From assembly GCF_002215215.1 (NCBI RefSeq), contig NZ_CP018632.1, positions 5,452,501 to 5,516,500 of the forward strand: 64,000 bases of DNA, given 5' to 3'. The stretch is from Granulosicoccus antarcticus IMCC3135 (GTDB taxonomy: Bacteria > Pseudomonadota > Gammaproteobacteria > Granulosicoccales > Granulosicoccaceae). Position numbers and translations under genes: made by a program. Position 1 is the stretch's first letter. Each line of letters starts with the position of its first letter. The notes under the pieces were generated by a model. It ran no database searches. It was not told the DNA's origin and was given only the letters and a program-made list of their open reading frames with translations. Shown here piece by piece: positions 29,568 through 39,423 of the stretch.

Positions 29568-31214
29568 CTTGCCAGTCGCTGCATCATTGCGTGAGCTGCG
29601 TTTGACATCCCGCTTGCCACTCGTTTTTTTCTTGGCTACTTTTTTACCGACTTTCTTGGCGGCAATCTTCTTGCCACGGCCATCTCGTCCTGCAACTGGC
29701 GCTTGCTCCTTGCCATCACGCTTGTCACGACGACGTTTGGCATCGCCCTTGTCCTTGACCGGCCTTACTCGGGTGGTTTCCGTATACGGGTTGTCGTCTT
29801 GCCTGAATTCGATGCGTAACGGTGTACCGAACAGCTTCAGAGCCTTGGTAAAATGGTTCATCAGGTAACGCTGGTAACTCTGCGGCACCTTCAAAGCCTG
29901 CTTGCCATGAATGACGATAATGGGCGGGTTCTGTCCACCCTGATGCGCATAACGCAGCTTGATGCGACGACCGTTGACCATGGGCGGCTGATGCTGTGTC
30001 GTGACGATTTCCAGCATCCGCGTCAGGTGCGGTGTGGACATGTCGACAAAGGCTGATGCATAAGCCTTGTTGATGGATTTGAACAGATCCCCGACGCCAG
30101 AACCCTGCAGGGCACTGATGAAATGGATACGTGTGAATTTCAGAAATTCCACACGCCTTTCCAGCTCTTCACGCATCGCTTCACGCTGCTTCTCGTTGAG
30201 ACTGTCCCACTTGTTGACAGCCACAATCAGGGCGCGGCCCTTGTCAATGATATAACCGAGCAGAGACAGATCCTGATCGGTAATACCGTCTGTGCCATCG
30301 AGCAACATGACGCACACATTACTCTTGTCGATGGACTGCAAGGTCTTGATGATACTGAATATCTCAACCGCCTCACTGACCTTGCCGCGTCTTCTTACGC
30401 CGGCTGTGTCAATCAGGCTGTATTCCCTTCCCGCTCTTTCGAACGGTACGGATACAGAATCTCGCGTGGTGCCTGGCTGATCATAGGCAATGACCCGATC
30501 CTCTCCCAGCAGGCGATTGATCAGTGTGGACTTGCCGACATTAGGCCGGCCCACAAAAGTGATTCGTATTTCACTCTGCTCGACTGGCTCGTAACCCGGT
30601 CCGAAACCAGGTTCGCCACCTTCTACCGATGCGCCCTCACTACCAGGTTCGGCTGACTTGTCGACGACCTTGTTCTTGCGTGAACGACGCTTGCGCGAAG
30701 GCTCGATACGCTCTTCCTGAGGAATCTCGAAGTAGTCGCCAATCTCTTCAATCAACTGTTGAACACCGCGATTATGCGACGCTGCGATGGAGACCATGTT
30801 GTCAAAACCCAACTGGTGGAAATCCAGCTGCGCCTTATCCTCGCCGATGCCATCAATCTTGTTGACGCACAGCATTACGTGCCGGGCATGACGACGCAGG
30901 ATATCGGCAATTTCTTCATCAACCGAGACGATTCCGGAACGGCCATCTACCATGAAGACCACCAGATCAGCTTCACGCACGGCGCACAGCGTCTGATCAG
31001 CCATGGCCGCATCCAGAGAATCCGGAGCGCCGCTCAAACCACCGGTATCGACCAGTAGATAAGGCCAGCCACCAACCTTGCCATCGCCATACTGGCGATC
31101 GCGGGTCAATCCCGGCATATCCGCTACCAGGGCATCCTGTGTGCGGGTGAGTTTATTGAATAATGTGGACTTGCCTACGTTCGGCCGGCCCACCAGAGCG
31201 ATGGTGGGTTTCAT
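29562..31214 (-). CDS. der: Ribosome biogenesis GTPase Der (EngA)
   Basis: Der has two consecutive GTPase domains: GRPNVGKSTLFNKL near residue 9 and GRPNVGKSTLINRL near 230, each with DxPG/DTAG switch motifs and NKxD (CVNKIDG, AVNKWDS). A KH-like C-terminal domain follows. It acts in 50S subunit assembly. At 550 residues it is longer than usual: the last 75 or so form a Lys/Arg-rich tail (KKIAAKKVGKKVAKKK), and an insertion of about 45 residues separates the two G domains. The start at 31214 matches the family. Confidence 0.95.
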   Translation of the reverse strand: MKPTIALVGRPNVGKSTLFNKLTRTQDALVADMPGLTRDRQYGDGKVGGWPYLLVDTGGLSGAPDSLDAAMADQTLCAVREADLVVFMVDGRSGIVSVDEEIADILRRHARHVMLCVNKIDGIGEDKAQLDFHQLGFDNMVSIAASHNRGVQQLIEEIGDYFEIPQEERIEPSRKRRSRKNKVVDKSAEPGSEGASVEGGEPGFGPGYEPVEQSEIRITFVGRPNVGKSTLINRLLGEDRVIAYDQPGTTRDSVSVPFERAGREYSLIDTAGVRRRGKVSEAVEIFSIIKTLQSIDKSNVCVMLLDGTDGITDQDLSLLGYIIDKGRALIVAVNKWDSLNEKQREAMREELERRVEFLKFTRIHFISALQGSGVGDLFKSINKAYASAFVDMSTPHLTRMLEIVTTQHQPPMVNGRRIKLRYAHQGGQNPPIIVIHGKQALKVPQSYQRYLMNHFTKALKLFGTPLRIEFRQDDNPYTETTRVRPVKDKGDAKRRRDKRDGKEQAPVAGRDGRGKKIAAKKVGKKVAKKKTSGKRDVKRSSRNDAATGKR

Positions 31215-31224
31215 GGTAATTCTC

Positions 31225-32370
31225 TCAGCGTGCGAAGCGATAAGCGGCAACCAGGCCATCAGTGGCTTGCACGATGACAGCATCGTCGGTTGCAATGGGA
31301 CGTGCATTGATAGGTTCTTCTGTCAGACGTGTTCGCCCGATAGCCTTACCCGTTTTAAAATCCAGAACATGCACATAACCTTCGACATCTCCCAGCACGA
31401 TATCGCCAGCAGGTGTGAAAGCTGGCGGACTCAATCGTCGCGCCGGCATAGTTTCATTCGACCAGATTGTCTGGCCTGTCTGTTTGTCCAGCCTGTACAC
31501 GGTATCGTTGTCACCGACAACGATAAGGCTATCTTCATGCAGCCCGATTCCAGCTCCGGCCGACAGTGGCACTGACCAGATAACCTGACCACGAGTCGGT
31601 TCGATACGAGCAGCCTTGCCCTGGTAATTGGCCAGATAGATGCCTTCATCATCGAGCACGATATCAGCATCGATGTCCACCAGTCGCTCCACCTCAGAAC
31701 GTCCGGTCGGCACACTGATAACCGTTTCCCAGATGAGTTTGCCGTTGCTCATATTCAAAGCCAGCAGACGTCCATCGTCCAGCCCCGTCAACACACCGCC
31801 TTTGAGAAGCAGTGGACGACTGTAGCCATTAAGCGTCAAGGCCGGTGGCGTGTTGGAAACACTCCAGCGCTCACTGCCATCTTCCGGATTCAGCGCCGAT
31901 ACCCGGCCATCCGTACTGCGCACAACAGCAACCCCGAAACCTGAAGCCACCGGCACCAGAATCTCTGAAGATGCGGCAGCCTGCCAGAGCGACTCACCCG
32001 TAGCCGAATTCAGCGCATGCACCATGCCATCAATATCTGCAACATACAGCCGGTCCTCATCACCACCGACACCGCTATTCAGGCGAACATCCAGTTCCCT
32101 TGTCCAGCGTCGCATGCCTGTTTCACGGGAAAAGCTGCTGACTTTGCCTTTTCGGTTCGCCACGATGACCTGATCATCGGTAACCAGAGGCTCGAACCTG
32201 CCACGTCCCGCTTCACCCGCCCTGGATGACCAGAGTCGCAGCAGATTCACTTCTGCGGTGGTCGCTGTCAATGTGGCTGGTGGAGTCGGCTCGGGCTCTG
32301 ATGCACAGCCAGCAATGAACAACATGCCAGTCAGGCAAGTCGTCAGAGCCATCCTCCTCAAGACTGGCAT
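31225..32370 (-). CDS. bamB: Outer membrane protein assembly factor BamB
   Basis: BamB is a lipoprotein of the Bam complex that inserts beta-barrel proteins. A signal peptide with lipobox LFIAGC near the N-terminus and an eight-bladed PQQ-type propeller are visible (repeats such as GKVSSFSRETGMRRW, GMVHALNSATGESLW, GRVSALNPEDGSERW). The start at 32370 (MPVLRRMAL) is 1 bp from the yfgM stop and gives a normal signal peptide; an upstream ATG would add 19 residues inside yfgM. The length is about 381 residues. Confidence 0.94.
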   Translation of the reverse strand: MPVLRRMALTTCLTGMLFIAGCASEPEPTPPATLTATTAEVNLLRLWSSRAGEAGRGRFEPLVTDDQVIVANRKGKVSSFSRETGMRRWTRELDVRLNSGVGGDEDRLYVADIDGMVHALNSATGESLWQAAASSEILVPVASGFGVAVVRSTDGRVSALNPEDGSERWSVSNTPPALTLNGYSRPLLLKGGVLTGLDDGRLLALNMSNGKLIWETVISVPTGRSEVERLVDIDADIVLDDEGIYLANYQGKAARIEPTRGQVIWSVPLSAGAGIGLHEDSLIVVGDNDTVYRLDKQTGQTIWSNETMPARRLSPPAFTPAGDIVLGDVEGYVHVLDFKTGKAIGRTRLTEEPINARPIATDDAVIVQATDGLVAAYRFAR

Positions 32371-32371
32371 C

Positions 32372-33031
32372 TCAGCTAGTGCTCTCAGCACTGTCAGCTT
32401 CCGCATCACCCGGCACCGCCAGGTCATTGATCTTCATGCTCAGACCTTCACGGTTCGCCACGTACTGGCTGGCCTGAGCCTTGCCATAAGCTTCTCGCGC
32501 TGCATCTACATCACCGGACTGGATCAGCAAGTCGCCGCGCGCCTCTTCGACCAGACCTGCGAAGGATTCCGGAAATTTGCCTGGCAGACTTTTCAGTCCG
32601 GCAGCCGCATCACCCAGAGCTCCCTGTACTCGCGCCAGTCGAACCTTTGCAATCAGCTGCACGCCATCCTCTGGAGCATTCTTGGCAACCCAGGCCAATC
32701 GCGAAGCTGCATCGTCCAGATCGCCGCCTTCGATGGAGGCACGAGCCGCGGCCATGTTTGCGTAGGCGCTATACAACGCACCCGGCTGGTCGTCAGCCAG
32801 CTCGTCAGCCAGCGCAACCGCCTGAGCTGTGTCACTGGTGCTGACCGCTTCCATTGTCTGACTGAAAGTATCACTGGCAATAATGGCCTGATTTTCCTGG
32901 TGGCCTTTCCAGAAGGTCCAGCCGCCGATCACGCCTGCACCCAGTACGACACCAGCGATGACCGCTTTGCCGTTCTCGGTCCACCACTCTTTCAGCGCTT
33001 CGACTTGTTGCTCTTCTGTTTCGTATTCCAC
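32372..33031 (-). CDS. yfgM: YfgM-like TPR membrane protein (SecYEG ancillary subunit)
   Basis: The 219-residue protein opens with the family motif EEQQVEALKEWWTENGK, then a single membrane helix (AVIAGVVLGAGVIGGWTFW) and periplasmic TPR-like repeats. In E. coli YfgM associates with SecYEG and periplasmic chaperones. It lies between hisS and bamB, the conserved order. Confidence 0.92.
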   Translation of the reverse strand: MEYETEEQQVEALKEWWTENGKAVIAGVVLGAGVIGGWTFWKGHQENQAIIASDTFSQTMEAVSTSDTAQAVALADELADDQPGALYSAYANMAAARASIEGGDLDDAASRLAWVAKNAPEDGVQLIAKVRLARVQGALGDAAAGLKSLPGKFPESFAGLVEEARGDLLIQSGDVDAAREAYGKAQASQYVANREGLSMKINDLAVPGDAEADSAESTS

Positions 33032-33136
33032 GTCGTTTCTCCACGCCCTGAAGGCGCCTATCCAGTTCTTTGTCCGGAAATCGCTGCCCCGGAAATTTGT
33101 TTTCTGCGTTTAGCTACAGCGTTCGACAATACGAAC

Positions 33137-34423
33137 TCAGGCGTTGTTATTCAGCAGATCGTTCAATGTGAATTCAAGCTGCTGTCGTGTAACCGTTACC
33201 TGCTCAGCTGCTCCTCGCAAAGGCTTGATAGTCACCCGGCCCTGCTCCAGCTCTTCACTACCGATGATGGCTGCCAGTGAAGCACCGCTCTTGTCTGCCT
33301 TGCGAAACTGACTCTTGAGACTGCCAGCCGCTGTATTGTGCACTACAGAACATTGCGGAAGTAGCCCTCGAATCAATTCTGCCAACGCCAGAGAGTCGGC
33401 GGCACCAACCTCGTCAGTGCCCATCACGAATATATCGGGCACATCGGCAGCAGGAGTCACTCCTACTTTATCCATCAGCGCGATAACGCGCTCCATACCA
33501 AATGCCCAACCGACACCCGGCATGTCTTTCGCACCCAGCTGAGTCAGCAGACCATCGTAGCGTCCACCCGCACATACAGCTGATTGAGAACCAAGTTCGG
33601 TGGTCGTCCACTCGAATACCGTATGACTATAGTAGTCCAGTCCTCGTACCAGTCGTGGATTGATCACCACATCGATACCACTGGCTTTCAGCAATGCCTG
33701 CAATTCGTCAAAATGCGCCAACGAGGCCTCACTGAGACTGTCGCGCAACTTGGGCGCTGCATTGATCATTTCCTGCATTACCGGATTTTTGCTGTCCAGA
33801 ATGCGCAAAGGGTTACGTTCAAGCCGGCGCAGACTGTCTTCATCCAGAATTTCGCGATGCTGTTCAAACCAGGCAACCAGTTTTTCTCTGTAAAGAACTC
33901 GATCCTCAACATCACCCAGCGTATTGATTTCCAGCTGCATGGCATCGTAAATGCCCAACTCGCGCCACAAACGGGCACTCAGGAGAATCAACTCAGCTTC
34001 AATGGCGGGACCTGCCAGACCATAAACCTCAGCACCTGTCTGAAAAAACTGCCTCTGACGTCCAAGCTGCGGACGCTCATAACGAAACATCGGACCGGTG
34101 TACCAGATACGATTGACACTACCCGGCTGCAGCAGACCATTTTCGATGGCAGCACGAACACAACCGGCTGTATTCTCAGGTCGCAATGACATCGACTCGC
34201 CCTTGCGATCGGAGAATGTATACATCTCCTTCTCGACAATATCAGTGGCTTCACCAATGGAGCGGGTAAACAGGCTCGTGCGTTCAATCACCGGGGTGCG
34301 CAGCTCGCCATAACCGTAGGCTCGCATCGCGTGGCGTGCAGCCGCTTCGAGCTTCTGCCAGGGGGCTACAGCCTGCGGCACAATATCCGGCATACCGCGC
34401 AAGCGCGTGAATTGAATCTTCAT
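33137..34423 (-). CDS. hisS: Histidyl-tRNA synthetase
   Basis: HisS charges tRNA-His. The 428-residue class II enzyme has motif 2 (MSLRPENTAGCVRA), histidine-binding motifs (LVRGLDYYSHTVFEW) and motif 3 (GVGWAFGMERVI), with a C-terminal anticodon-binding domain. It is preceded closely by pilW; rodZ and ispG, which often lie between these genes, are absent. Confidence 0.96.
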   Translation of the reverse strand: MKIQFTRLRGMPDIVPQAVAPWQKLEAAARHAMRAYGYGELRTPVIERTSLFTRSIGEATDIVEKEMYTFSDRKGESMSLRPENTAGCVRAAIENGLLQPGSVNRIWYTGPMFRYERPQLGRQRQFFQTGAEVYGLAGPAIEAELILLSARLWRELGIYDAMQLEINTLGDVEDRVLYREKLVAWFEQHREILDEDSLRRLERNPLRILDSKNPVMQEMINAAPKLRDSLSEASLAHFDELQALLKASGIDVVINPRLVRGLDYYSHTVFEWTTTELGSQSAVCAGGRYDGLLTQLGAKDMPGVGWAFGMERVIALMDKVGVTPAADVPDIFVMGTDEVGAADSLALAELIRGLLPQCSVVHNTAAGSLKSQFRKADKSGASLAAIIGSEELEQGRVTIKPLRGAAEQVTVTRQQLEFTLNDLLNNNA

Positions 34424-34453
34424 TTTTCTGGCAACAATCTGTTTGAAGGCAAT

Positions 34454-35212
34454 CTACTGAATGGGACGGGACAAGTACTCGCCAGCTTCCTCTGAGGCAG
34501 GAAACTGATTGAGTAGCTGGCTGGCAAATGCCTGCGCACCAGCAAGATCACCGGCATCACGCTTGATCTGCAGGCCCAGAAGAAGACTCTCTGCAGACTC
34601 GTCGCCGTAGGCATTGAAACGCTGGAAATAAGCATCCGCAACAGTCAGGCGCTGCTTGCGATGCATCAGATCAGCCATATGCAGATAGGCATTGGCAAAC
34701 TGGGGATTAACCCGCAACGCTTCGCGCAGATAACTCTCTGCATCGCTCAGTCGCTCTGCATCCAGCATGCACAGGCCAGCGTTATCGAGTGCGAATTCTG
34801 GTGTTCGGTAATAGGGATTATCGGCAGCAGCACGAAATTGCAGCTGCGCCTGATCAAATTTTTCGTTTCCGCACAGAAAGATGCCGTAGCTGTTTCTGTA
34901 GTCTGCCTCATCCGGGTCTAGCTGCAGGGCTCGCTCGAAATGCTCTTCGGCACTGGCCACCTCACCCACTCTGGATTGCAGATTGGCATAGGAAACATGC
35001 GCCAATGCGTTCTTTTCGTCTTGCTCAAGGGCCTTGAGCAGCTTCTCCCGCGCCGAATCCAGATCGCCACGCTGCAAGTACTGAGCACCCAGCTGTGCAT
35101 TGAATTGGGCCGCGTCCTGACTTTTTTCGGGACTGAGCTCGCCACCACCGGTGCAGCCCTGCAAAACAAGCAGCATGCCCAGCAGCAGTATTGTTTTACT
35201 GGCTATCTTCAT
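34454..35212 (-). CDS. pilW: Type IV pilus biogenesis/stability lipoprotein PilW (PilF)
   Basis: PilW helps the secretin multimerise in the outer membrane. The 252-residue protein has a lipobox (LLVLQGCTGGG) and about five TPR repeats (AQYLQRGDLDSAREKL, HVSYANLQSRVGEVASAEEHFERAL). Its ATG overlaps the rlmN stop (ATGA). Together with pilZ it indicates a type IV pilus system elsewhere in the genome. Confidence 0.93.
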   Translation of the reverse strand: MKIASKTILLLGMLLVLQGCTGGGELSPEKSQDAAQFNAQLGAQYLQRGDLDSAREKLLKALEQDEKNALAHVSYANLQSRVGEVASAEEHFERALQLDPDEADYRNSYGIFLCGNEKFDQAQLQFRAAADNPYYRTPEFALDNAGLCMLDAERLSDAESYLREALRVNPQFANAYLHMADLMHRKQRLTVADAYFQRFNAYGDESAESLLLGLQIKRDAGDLAGAQAFASQLLNQFPASEEAGEYLSRPIQ

Positions 35213-36336
35213 CGACCCTGTTCTCCAAATCGTGGCTCCATGAACTTCACGTGCCGCTTGCTTCGGTCGTCAATATCACCCGCTAACTGCCCGCACGCTG
35301 CATCGATATCATCACCTCTCGTCGTACGCTTGAGAGTGAGAATTCCAGCATCGCTCAGAATTCGGGCAAAGCGTTCCACGGCATTTCTCGAGGATCGCAG
35401 ATAACCGGATTGTGGGAACGGGTTGAACGGGATCAGGTTGACCTTACACGGGAAACCACGCAACAGTTCGGCCAGTTCGTGCGCCTGCTCAACTTTGTCG
35501 TTGACTCCGGACAGCATGACGTACTCGAACAGCACATGCTTCTTGCGTTGAGAGGCTGCCTCTTCGCCTTCCACATAACGCCAACAGGCCGCCATCAGAT
35601 CCTTGATGGGGTATTTACGATTGACGGGGACCAGCTCATTACGCAAAGCATCATTGGGCGCATGCAGAGACACTGCCAGCGAGATGTCGACATCGGCTGT
35701 CAGCTTGTCCATGGCCGGAATAACGCCCGAGGTGCTGACGGTTACGCGTCTTTTGCTCAGCCCATAACCCAGATCATCCATCATCAGGTTCAATGAAGGC
35801 ACCAGGTGGCGATAGTTGAGCAGTGGCTCGCCCATACCCATCATCACTACATTGGTGATGCGTTGGTCACGGGTTGCAGGCTCCAGTGCCAGCAAATTGG
35901 TTGCCAACCACACCTGACCAATGATTTCCGACACGCTCAGGTTGCGATTGAACCCTTGTCGCCCGGTAGAGCAGAACGAACAATCCAGAGCACACCCCAC
36001 CTGCGAGGAGACGCACAGAGTGCCTCGATCGTTCTCGGGAATATAAACAGTTTCAATACAGTTGCCATCGTGCAGTTCGAACAACCACTTGGCAGTGCCG
36101 TCGCGGCTCAGTTGCGCTTCCTGAACACCGGGCAACACAGTAGTCGTGCGCTCCTTCAACATGGCCCGAGTGGCCTTGGATACATCTGTCATGGCGTCGA
36201 TATCGCGCACATTATGCTGATATAGCCACTTGAGTATCTGTTTGGCACGAAAAGGCTTCTCGCCCTGGCTCACCAGAAAATCGGTGAGCGCCTGGCGATC
36301 CAGATCAAACAAATTGACAAGGGCTGTATCGGTCAT
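35209..36336 (-). CDS. rlmN: Dual-specificity RNA methyltransferase RlmN
   Basis: RlmN is a radical-SAM enzyme that methylates C2 of A2503 in 23S rRNA and A37 in some tRNAs. The 375-residue protein has the CxxxCxxC cluster in CALDCSFCSTG, the GMGEPLLNY motif and the catalytic cysteine near the C-terminus (RGDDIDAACGQL). The operon is ndk-rlmN-pilW-hisS. Confidence 0.96.
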   Translation of the reverse strand: MTDTALVNLFDLDRQALTDFLVSQGEKPFRAKQILKWLYQHNVRDIDAMTDVSKATRAMLKERTTTVLPGVQEAQLSRDGTAKWLFELHDGNCIETVYIPENDRGTLCVSSQVGCALDCSFCSTGRQGFNRNLSVSEIIGQVWLATNLLALEPATRDQRITNVVMMGMGEPLLNYRHLVPSLNLMMDDLGYGLSKRRVTVSTSGVIPAMDKLTADVDISLAVSLHAPNDALRNELVPVNRKYPIKDLMAACWRYVEGEEAASQRKKHVLFEYVMLSGVNDKVEQAHELAELLRGFPCKVNLIPFNPFPQSGYLRSSRNAVERFARILSDAGILTLKRTTRGDDIDAACGQLAGDIDDRSKRHVKFMEPRFGEQGR

Positions 36337-36401
36337 AACAGGACCGTGAAAGTATTAGACAAGTATAAGGCCACTCGGTTTACAACGTTACTGAATCGGT
36401 C

Positions 36402-36833
36402 TTAACGAGTGCGTGGGCAAACGCCATCATCACCGAAGAAAAATGCGATTTCCTGAGCAGCAGTATCTGTTGCATCGGAACCGTGACAGGCGTTCTCATC
36501 GATGGACGATGCGAAACGCTTGCGGATAGTGCCTTCAGCAGCTTCTGCAGGGTTAGTTGCACCCATGACTTCACGATGTGCCAGTACGGCATTCTCGCCT
36601 TCCAGAGCCTGCACCATGACAGGACCGGATGTCATGAAGCTGACCAGGTCGTTGTAGAAAGGACGCTCCTTGTGGACCGCATAGAACTCGCCAGCCTGCT
36701 CTGTAGTCAGGTGCATCATGCGAGCAGCAACAACCTTCAGACCTGCCTTTTCGAAGGTGCTGTAGATTTCACCAATTACGTTCTTGGCAACGGCATCGGG
36801 CTTGATGATGGAAAGTGTACGTTCAACGGCCAT
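36402..36833 (-). CDS. ndk: Nucleoside diphosphate kinase
   Basis: Ndk balances NTP and dNTP pools. The 143-residue protein starts [14 protein letters not shown] and has the active-site histidine in NACHGSD. The length and the [15 protein letters not shown] motif fit bacterial Ndk. It is first in the conserved ndk-rlmN-pilW-hisS order. Confidence 0.97.
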   Translation of the reverse strand: MAVERTLSIIKPDAVAKNVIGEIYSTFEKAGLKVVAARMMHLTTEQAGEFYAVHKERPFYNDLVSFMTSGPVMVQALEGENAVLAHREVMGATNPAEAAEGTIRKRFASSIDENACHGSDATDTAAQEIAFFFGDDGVCPRTR

Positions 36834-36901
36834 GCGGCACTCCTGAAAAATAGTTTGAAATGGAAATCAGTCAACCCACCATTGTAGCGGATTTGACAGT
36901 A

Positions 36902-37486
36902 CTACTGGCCTCGGGAATTACTCAAACGTATGCTTTTCGAGGTCAATGGCAGTTGTGACGAGGTATCAAAGGTTGCTCCTGCCTCAGCGCCAGCGCGTGC
37001 GATGTCCTTGGCACTCTTGTAGCGATCATAAACAGCGTGCATGGCTCCCAATGCGTAACTGGCACCTGAACCCACCGCCCAGAAGCGCGTGTACTCATAA
37101 ACTTCCCGCAAGGCAAACAAACCGAAGATGCCATTCGAATTAACGAAAACCGCATCAATCTGCGTTGTCTCGTAGGGATCTTCCTCAGAATCCTTCGGAT
37201 TCAGATAATAGTGCTCCTTGAGTACCGGGTGCAGGCGAATCAGACTGTCGAACGCCGCATCGCGACTGGAGAAGTCAGCTTTCACCTCTTTGTCGTTGAA
37301 GGCACGCTCGGCAACCAGCATATGCGCAGCACTGCCGACTATGCCCATATGTGTCCGGCCAAAGGTCTGAATCTTGGAATGATTGGCATCCATGGAACTG
37401 GACAGGCGAGTGTCGCCGAAGGTCGTCAACGTATCGGCAGCTATACAGGCAGTTGAACCCTTTCGAACCACGACTATTGTAGACAA
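36902..37486 (-). CDS. HslV/proteasome-like Ntn hydrolase with Ser at the nucleophile position
   Basis: This 194-residue protein resembles HslV and the proteasome-like BPH proteins of some proteobacteria. Its N-terminus STIVVVRKGSTACIAADTLTTFGD aligns with HslV TTIVSVRRNG...GDGQATLGN. Asp17 is conserved and a lysine follows after a short insertion (SSSMDANHSK). If the initiator Met is removed, residue 1 is Ser, not Thr. TTG at 37486 is the only in-frame start after an upstream TAA. No hslU is nearby. It is probably a self-compartmentalising peptidase or an inactive relative. Confidence 0.75.
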   Translation of the reverse strand: MSTIVVVRKGSTACIAADTLTTFGDTRLSSSMDANHSKIQTFGRTHMGIVGSAAHMLVAERAFNDKEVKADFSSRDAAFDSLIRLHPVLKEHYYLNPKDSEEDPYETTQIDAVFVNSNGIFGLFALREVYEYTRFWAVGSGASYALGAMHAVYDRYKSAKDIARAGAEAGATFDTSSQLPLTSKSIRLSNSRGQ

Positions 37487-37579
37487 GGTATTGTTTTCTC
37501 TCGGTTATATGCAGTTAAGCATGGGGGCAAAGCACAGCGTTTCATCATCATCCGGCAAACGTAGTCTGCAAACGCTGAC

Positions 37580-38116
37580 TCAGTCACTTGCCCCGCCACC
37601 TTTCATGTCCTTACTATCAGGTAGCAGGGATAACTGGCTGGCCAGATCATCCGAGCTACGCTCAGGGCTTCGCTCCAGCGTATCAAGGGCTTCCCGGAAC
37701 GCGGCAGCATCGGCAAATTGTCGATAAACAGAGGCAAACCGGATATAGGCAACCTGATCCAGCTGCTTCAACTCTTCCATCACCCACTCACCAATACGCC
37801 GAGCATCGATCTCCCGCTCACCGGCGACCAGACAGCGGTGTTTTACACGCGCCACTGCCTCATCAATCAGCTCGACACTGACCGGACGCTTTTCCAGCGA
37901 CTTCTGGAAACCGGCCTGCAGCTTCTTGTCAGAAAATGGTTCTCGATTACCACGGGACTTGACGATTCGGGGAAGGTTCAGTTCCGCAGTTTCATAAGTG
38001 GTAAATCTCTCTTCACACTCCGTACATTCCCGTCGACGACGGACCTGGTCGCTATCGCCCACCAGTCTTGAATCTACAACGCGTGTATCGATAGCACCAC
38101 AGAACGGGCACCGCAT
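37580..38116 (-). CDS. nrdR: Transcriptional repressor NrdR
   Basis: NrdR represses ribonucleotide reductase genes when dATP is high. From [17 protein letters not shown] it has 178 residues, with zinc-ribbon cysteines (CPFC, CTEC) followed by an ATP-cone ([16 protein letters not shown]-like segment). The frame extends 18 codons upstream; 38116 is the family start. An nrd gene is not seen in the window. Confidence 0.95.
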   Translation of the reverse strand: MRCPFCGAIDTRVVDSRLVGDSDQVRRRRECTECEERFTTYETAELNLPRIVKSRGNREPFSDKKLQAGFQKSLEKRPVSVELIDEAVARVKHRCLVAGEREIDARRIGEWVMEELKQLDQVAYIRFASVYRQFADAAAFREALDTLERSPERSSDDLASQLSLLPDSKDMKGGGASD

Positions 38117-38356
38117 GAGTGCACTCCTTATAAGGGTGGGCTGCGAAACGTGGGCCGCAGGGTACCACAAGCGCCTGTGTTAACATGCGCCCGCGCCTGA
38201 TAGTACTGGCTGCGCCATCAAAACTGATGGTTTGACTTCAGACAGACCCGATAGGTGCCGCCAGCACAAGACGTCAGTATTAAGATGGGCTGCTATTCGA
38301 ACACCTGTTCGCTCTGCCAGCCGAAACCATTGCGAATATTAAAGGATGTATTGACT

Positions 38357-39340
38357 ATGAGCCAGCCGAAACGCATCGCCATCACTGGTGCTGCCGGACA
38401 GATCTGCTACTCCATGTTGTTCCGCATCGCCGCCGGTGACATCTATGGACCTGATCAACCTGTCAGCCTGCACCTTCTGGAAATCACCCCTGCTCTTGGC
38501 ATGCTCGAAGCCGTCAAGATGGAACTGGATGATTGCGCCTTCCCACTATTGAACGACGTTATTGTCACTGATGATCCAAGAGTTGCTCTGGACAAGGTCG
38601 ATGCAGCCCTCTTCGTTGGTGCCAAACCACGTGGACCTGGCATGGAACGTAGTGACCTGATTACTGACAATGGCAAGATTTTCAGTTCCCTGGGCGCCAT
38701 TCTCAATGAAGTAGGTTCACCAGACTGCAAGGTCTGTGTTGTCGGCAACCCTGCCAACACCAACGCCTACATTCTCAAGGCCAATGCACCGAACATCAAC
38801 CCACGCAACATCACAGCCCTGACACGACTGGATCACAACCGTGCAATCTCACAGCTGGCCGGCAAAACCGGCTCTACAGTTGCAGACATCAACCGCATGG
38901 TTATCTGGGGCAATCATTCCACCACACAGGTGCCTGATATCTCCTACGCCACGGTCAACGGCAAAGCGGCCAGCGACATGGTTGACAAAGCCTGGGCCCA
39001 GGAAGAATTCATTCCGACTGTTGCCAAACGTGGTGCAGCCGTCATCAACGCTCGTGGTAGCTCCAGTGCGGCATCAGCTGCTAATGGCGTCATTGACCAC
39101 ATGGCCACCTGGATTCAAGGCACACCTGCCGGCGACTGGACCAGCATGGCTGTATTGAGCGATGGCAGCTATGGTATCGATGAAGGCCTGATCTACTCCT
39201 TCCCGGTCGAGTGCAAGGATGGCGAATACACCATCGTCAGCGATCTGGATGTAAGCGACTTCATTCGCGAGAAGATGCTGGCCAGCCAGCAAGAACTGCG
39301 CGAAGAGCGTGACACGGTTGCAGATCTGCTACCTGGCTGA
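38357..39340 (+). CDS. mdh: Malate dehydrogenase (NAD)
   Basis: Mdh oxidises malate to oxaloacetate in the TCA cycle. The 327-residue protein has the nucleotide motif [25 protein letters not shown] with substrate-binding arginine, and the catalytic histidine in [11 protein letters not shown]. It belongs to the 327-residue type found in many proteobacteria rather than the 312-residue E. coli type. AAAGGA lies 10 bp before the ATG; an upstream ATG at 38255 is less likely. A strong terminator follows. Confidence 0.95.
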   Translation: MSQPKRIAITGAAGQICYSMLFRIAAGDIYGPDQPVSLHLLEITPALGMLEAVKMELDDCAFPLLNDVIVTDDPRVALDKVDAALFVGAKPRGPGMERSDLITDNGKIFSSLGAILNEVGSPDCKVCVVGNPANTNAYILKANAPNINPRNITALTRLDHNRAISQLAGKTGSTVADINRMVIWGNHSTTQVPDISYATVNGKAASDMVDKAWAQEEFIPTVAKRGAAVINARGSSSAASAANGVIDHMATWIQGTPAGDWTSMAVLSDGSYGIDEGLIYSFPVECKDGEYTIVSDLDVSDFIREKMLASQQELREERDTVADLLPG

Positions 39341-39354
39341 TCGCAGACGTATCC

Positions 39355-39402
39355 AGGCGTCACTCTAGCCGGTGCAAACCGGCAAAGAGTGACGCCTTTT
39401 TA
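39355..39402 (+). terminator. Rho-independent terminator of mdh
   Basis: AGGCGTCACTCT (39355-39366) pairs perfectly with AGAGTGACGCCT (39386-39397), and the loop holds a smaller GCCGGT/ACCGGC stem. A T-rich tail follows. It may also end msrQ transcripts arriving from the other strand. Confidence 0.9.
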
Positions 39403-39423
39403 TATCCCGGCTTTATATCCCTG

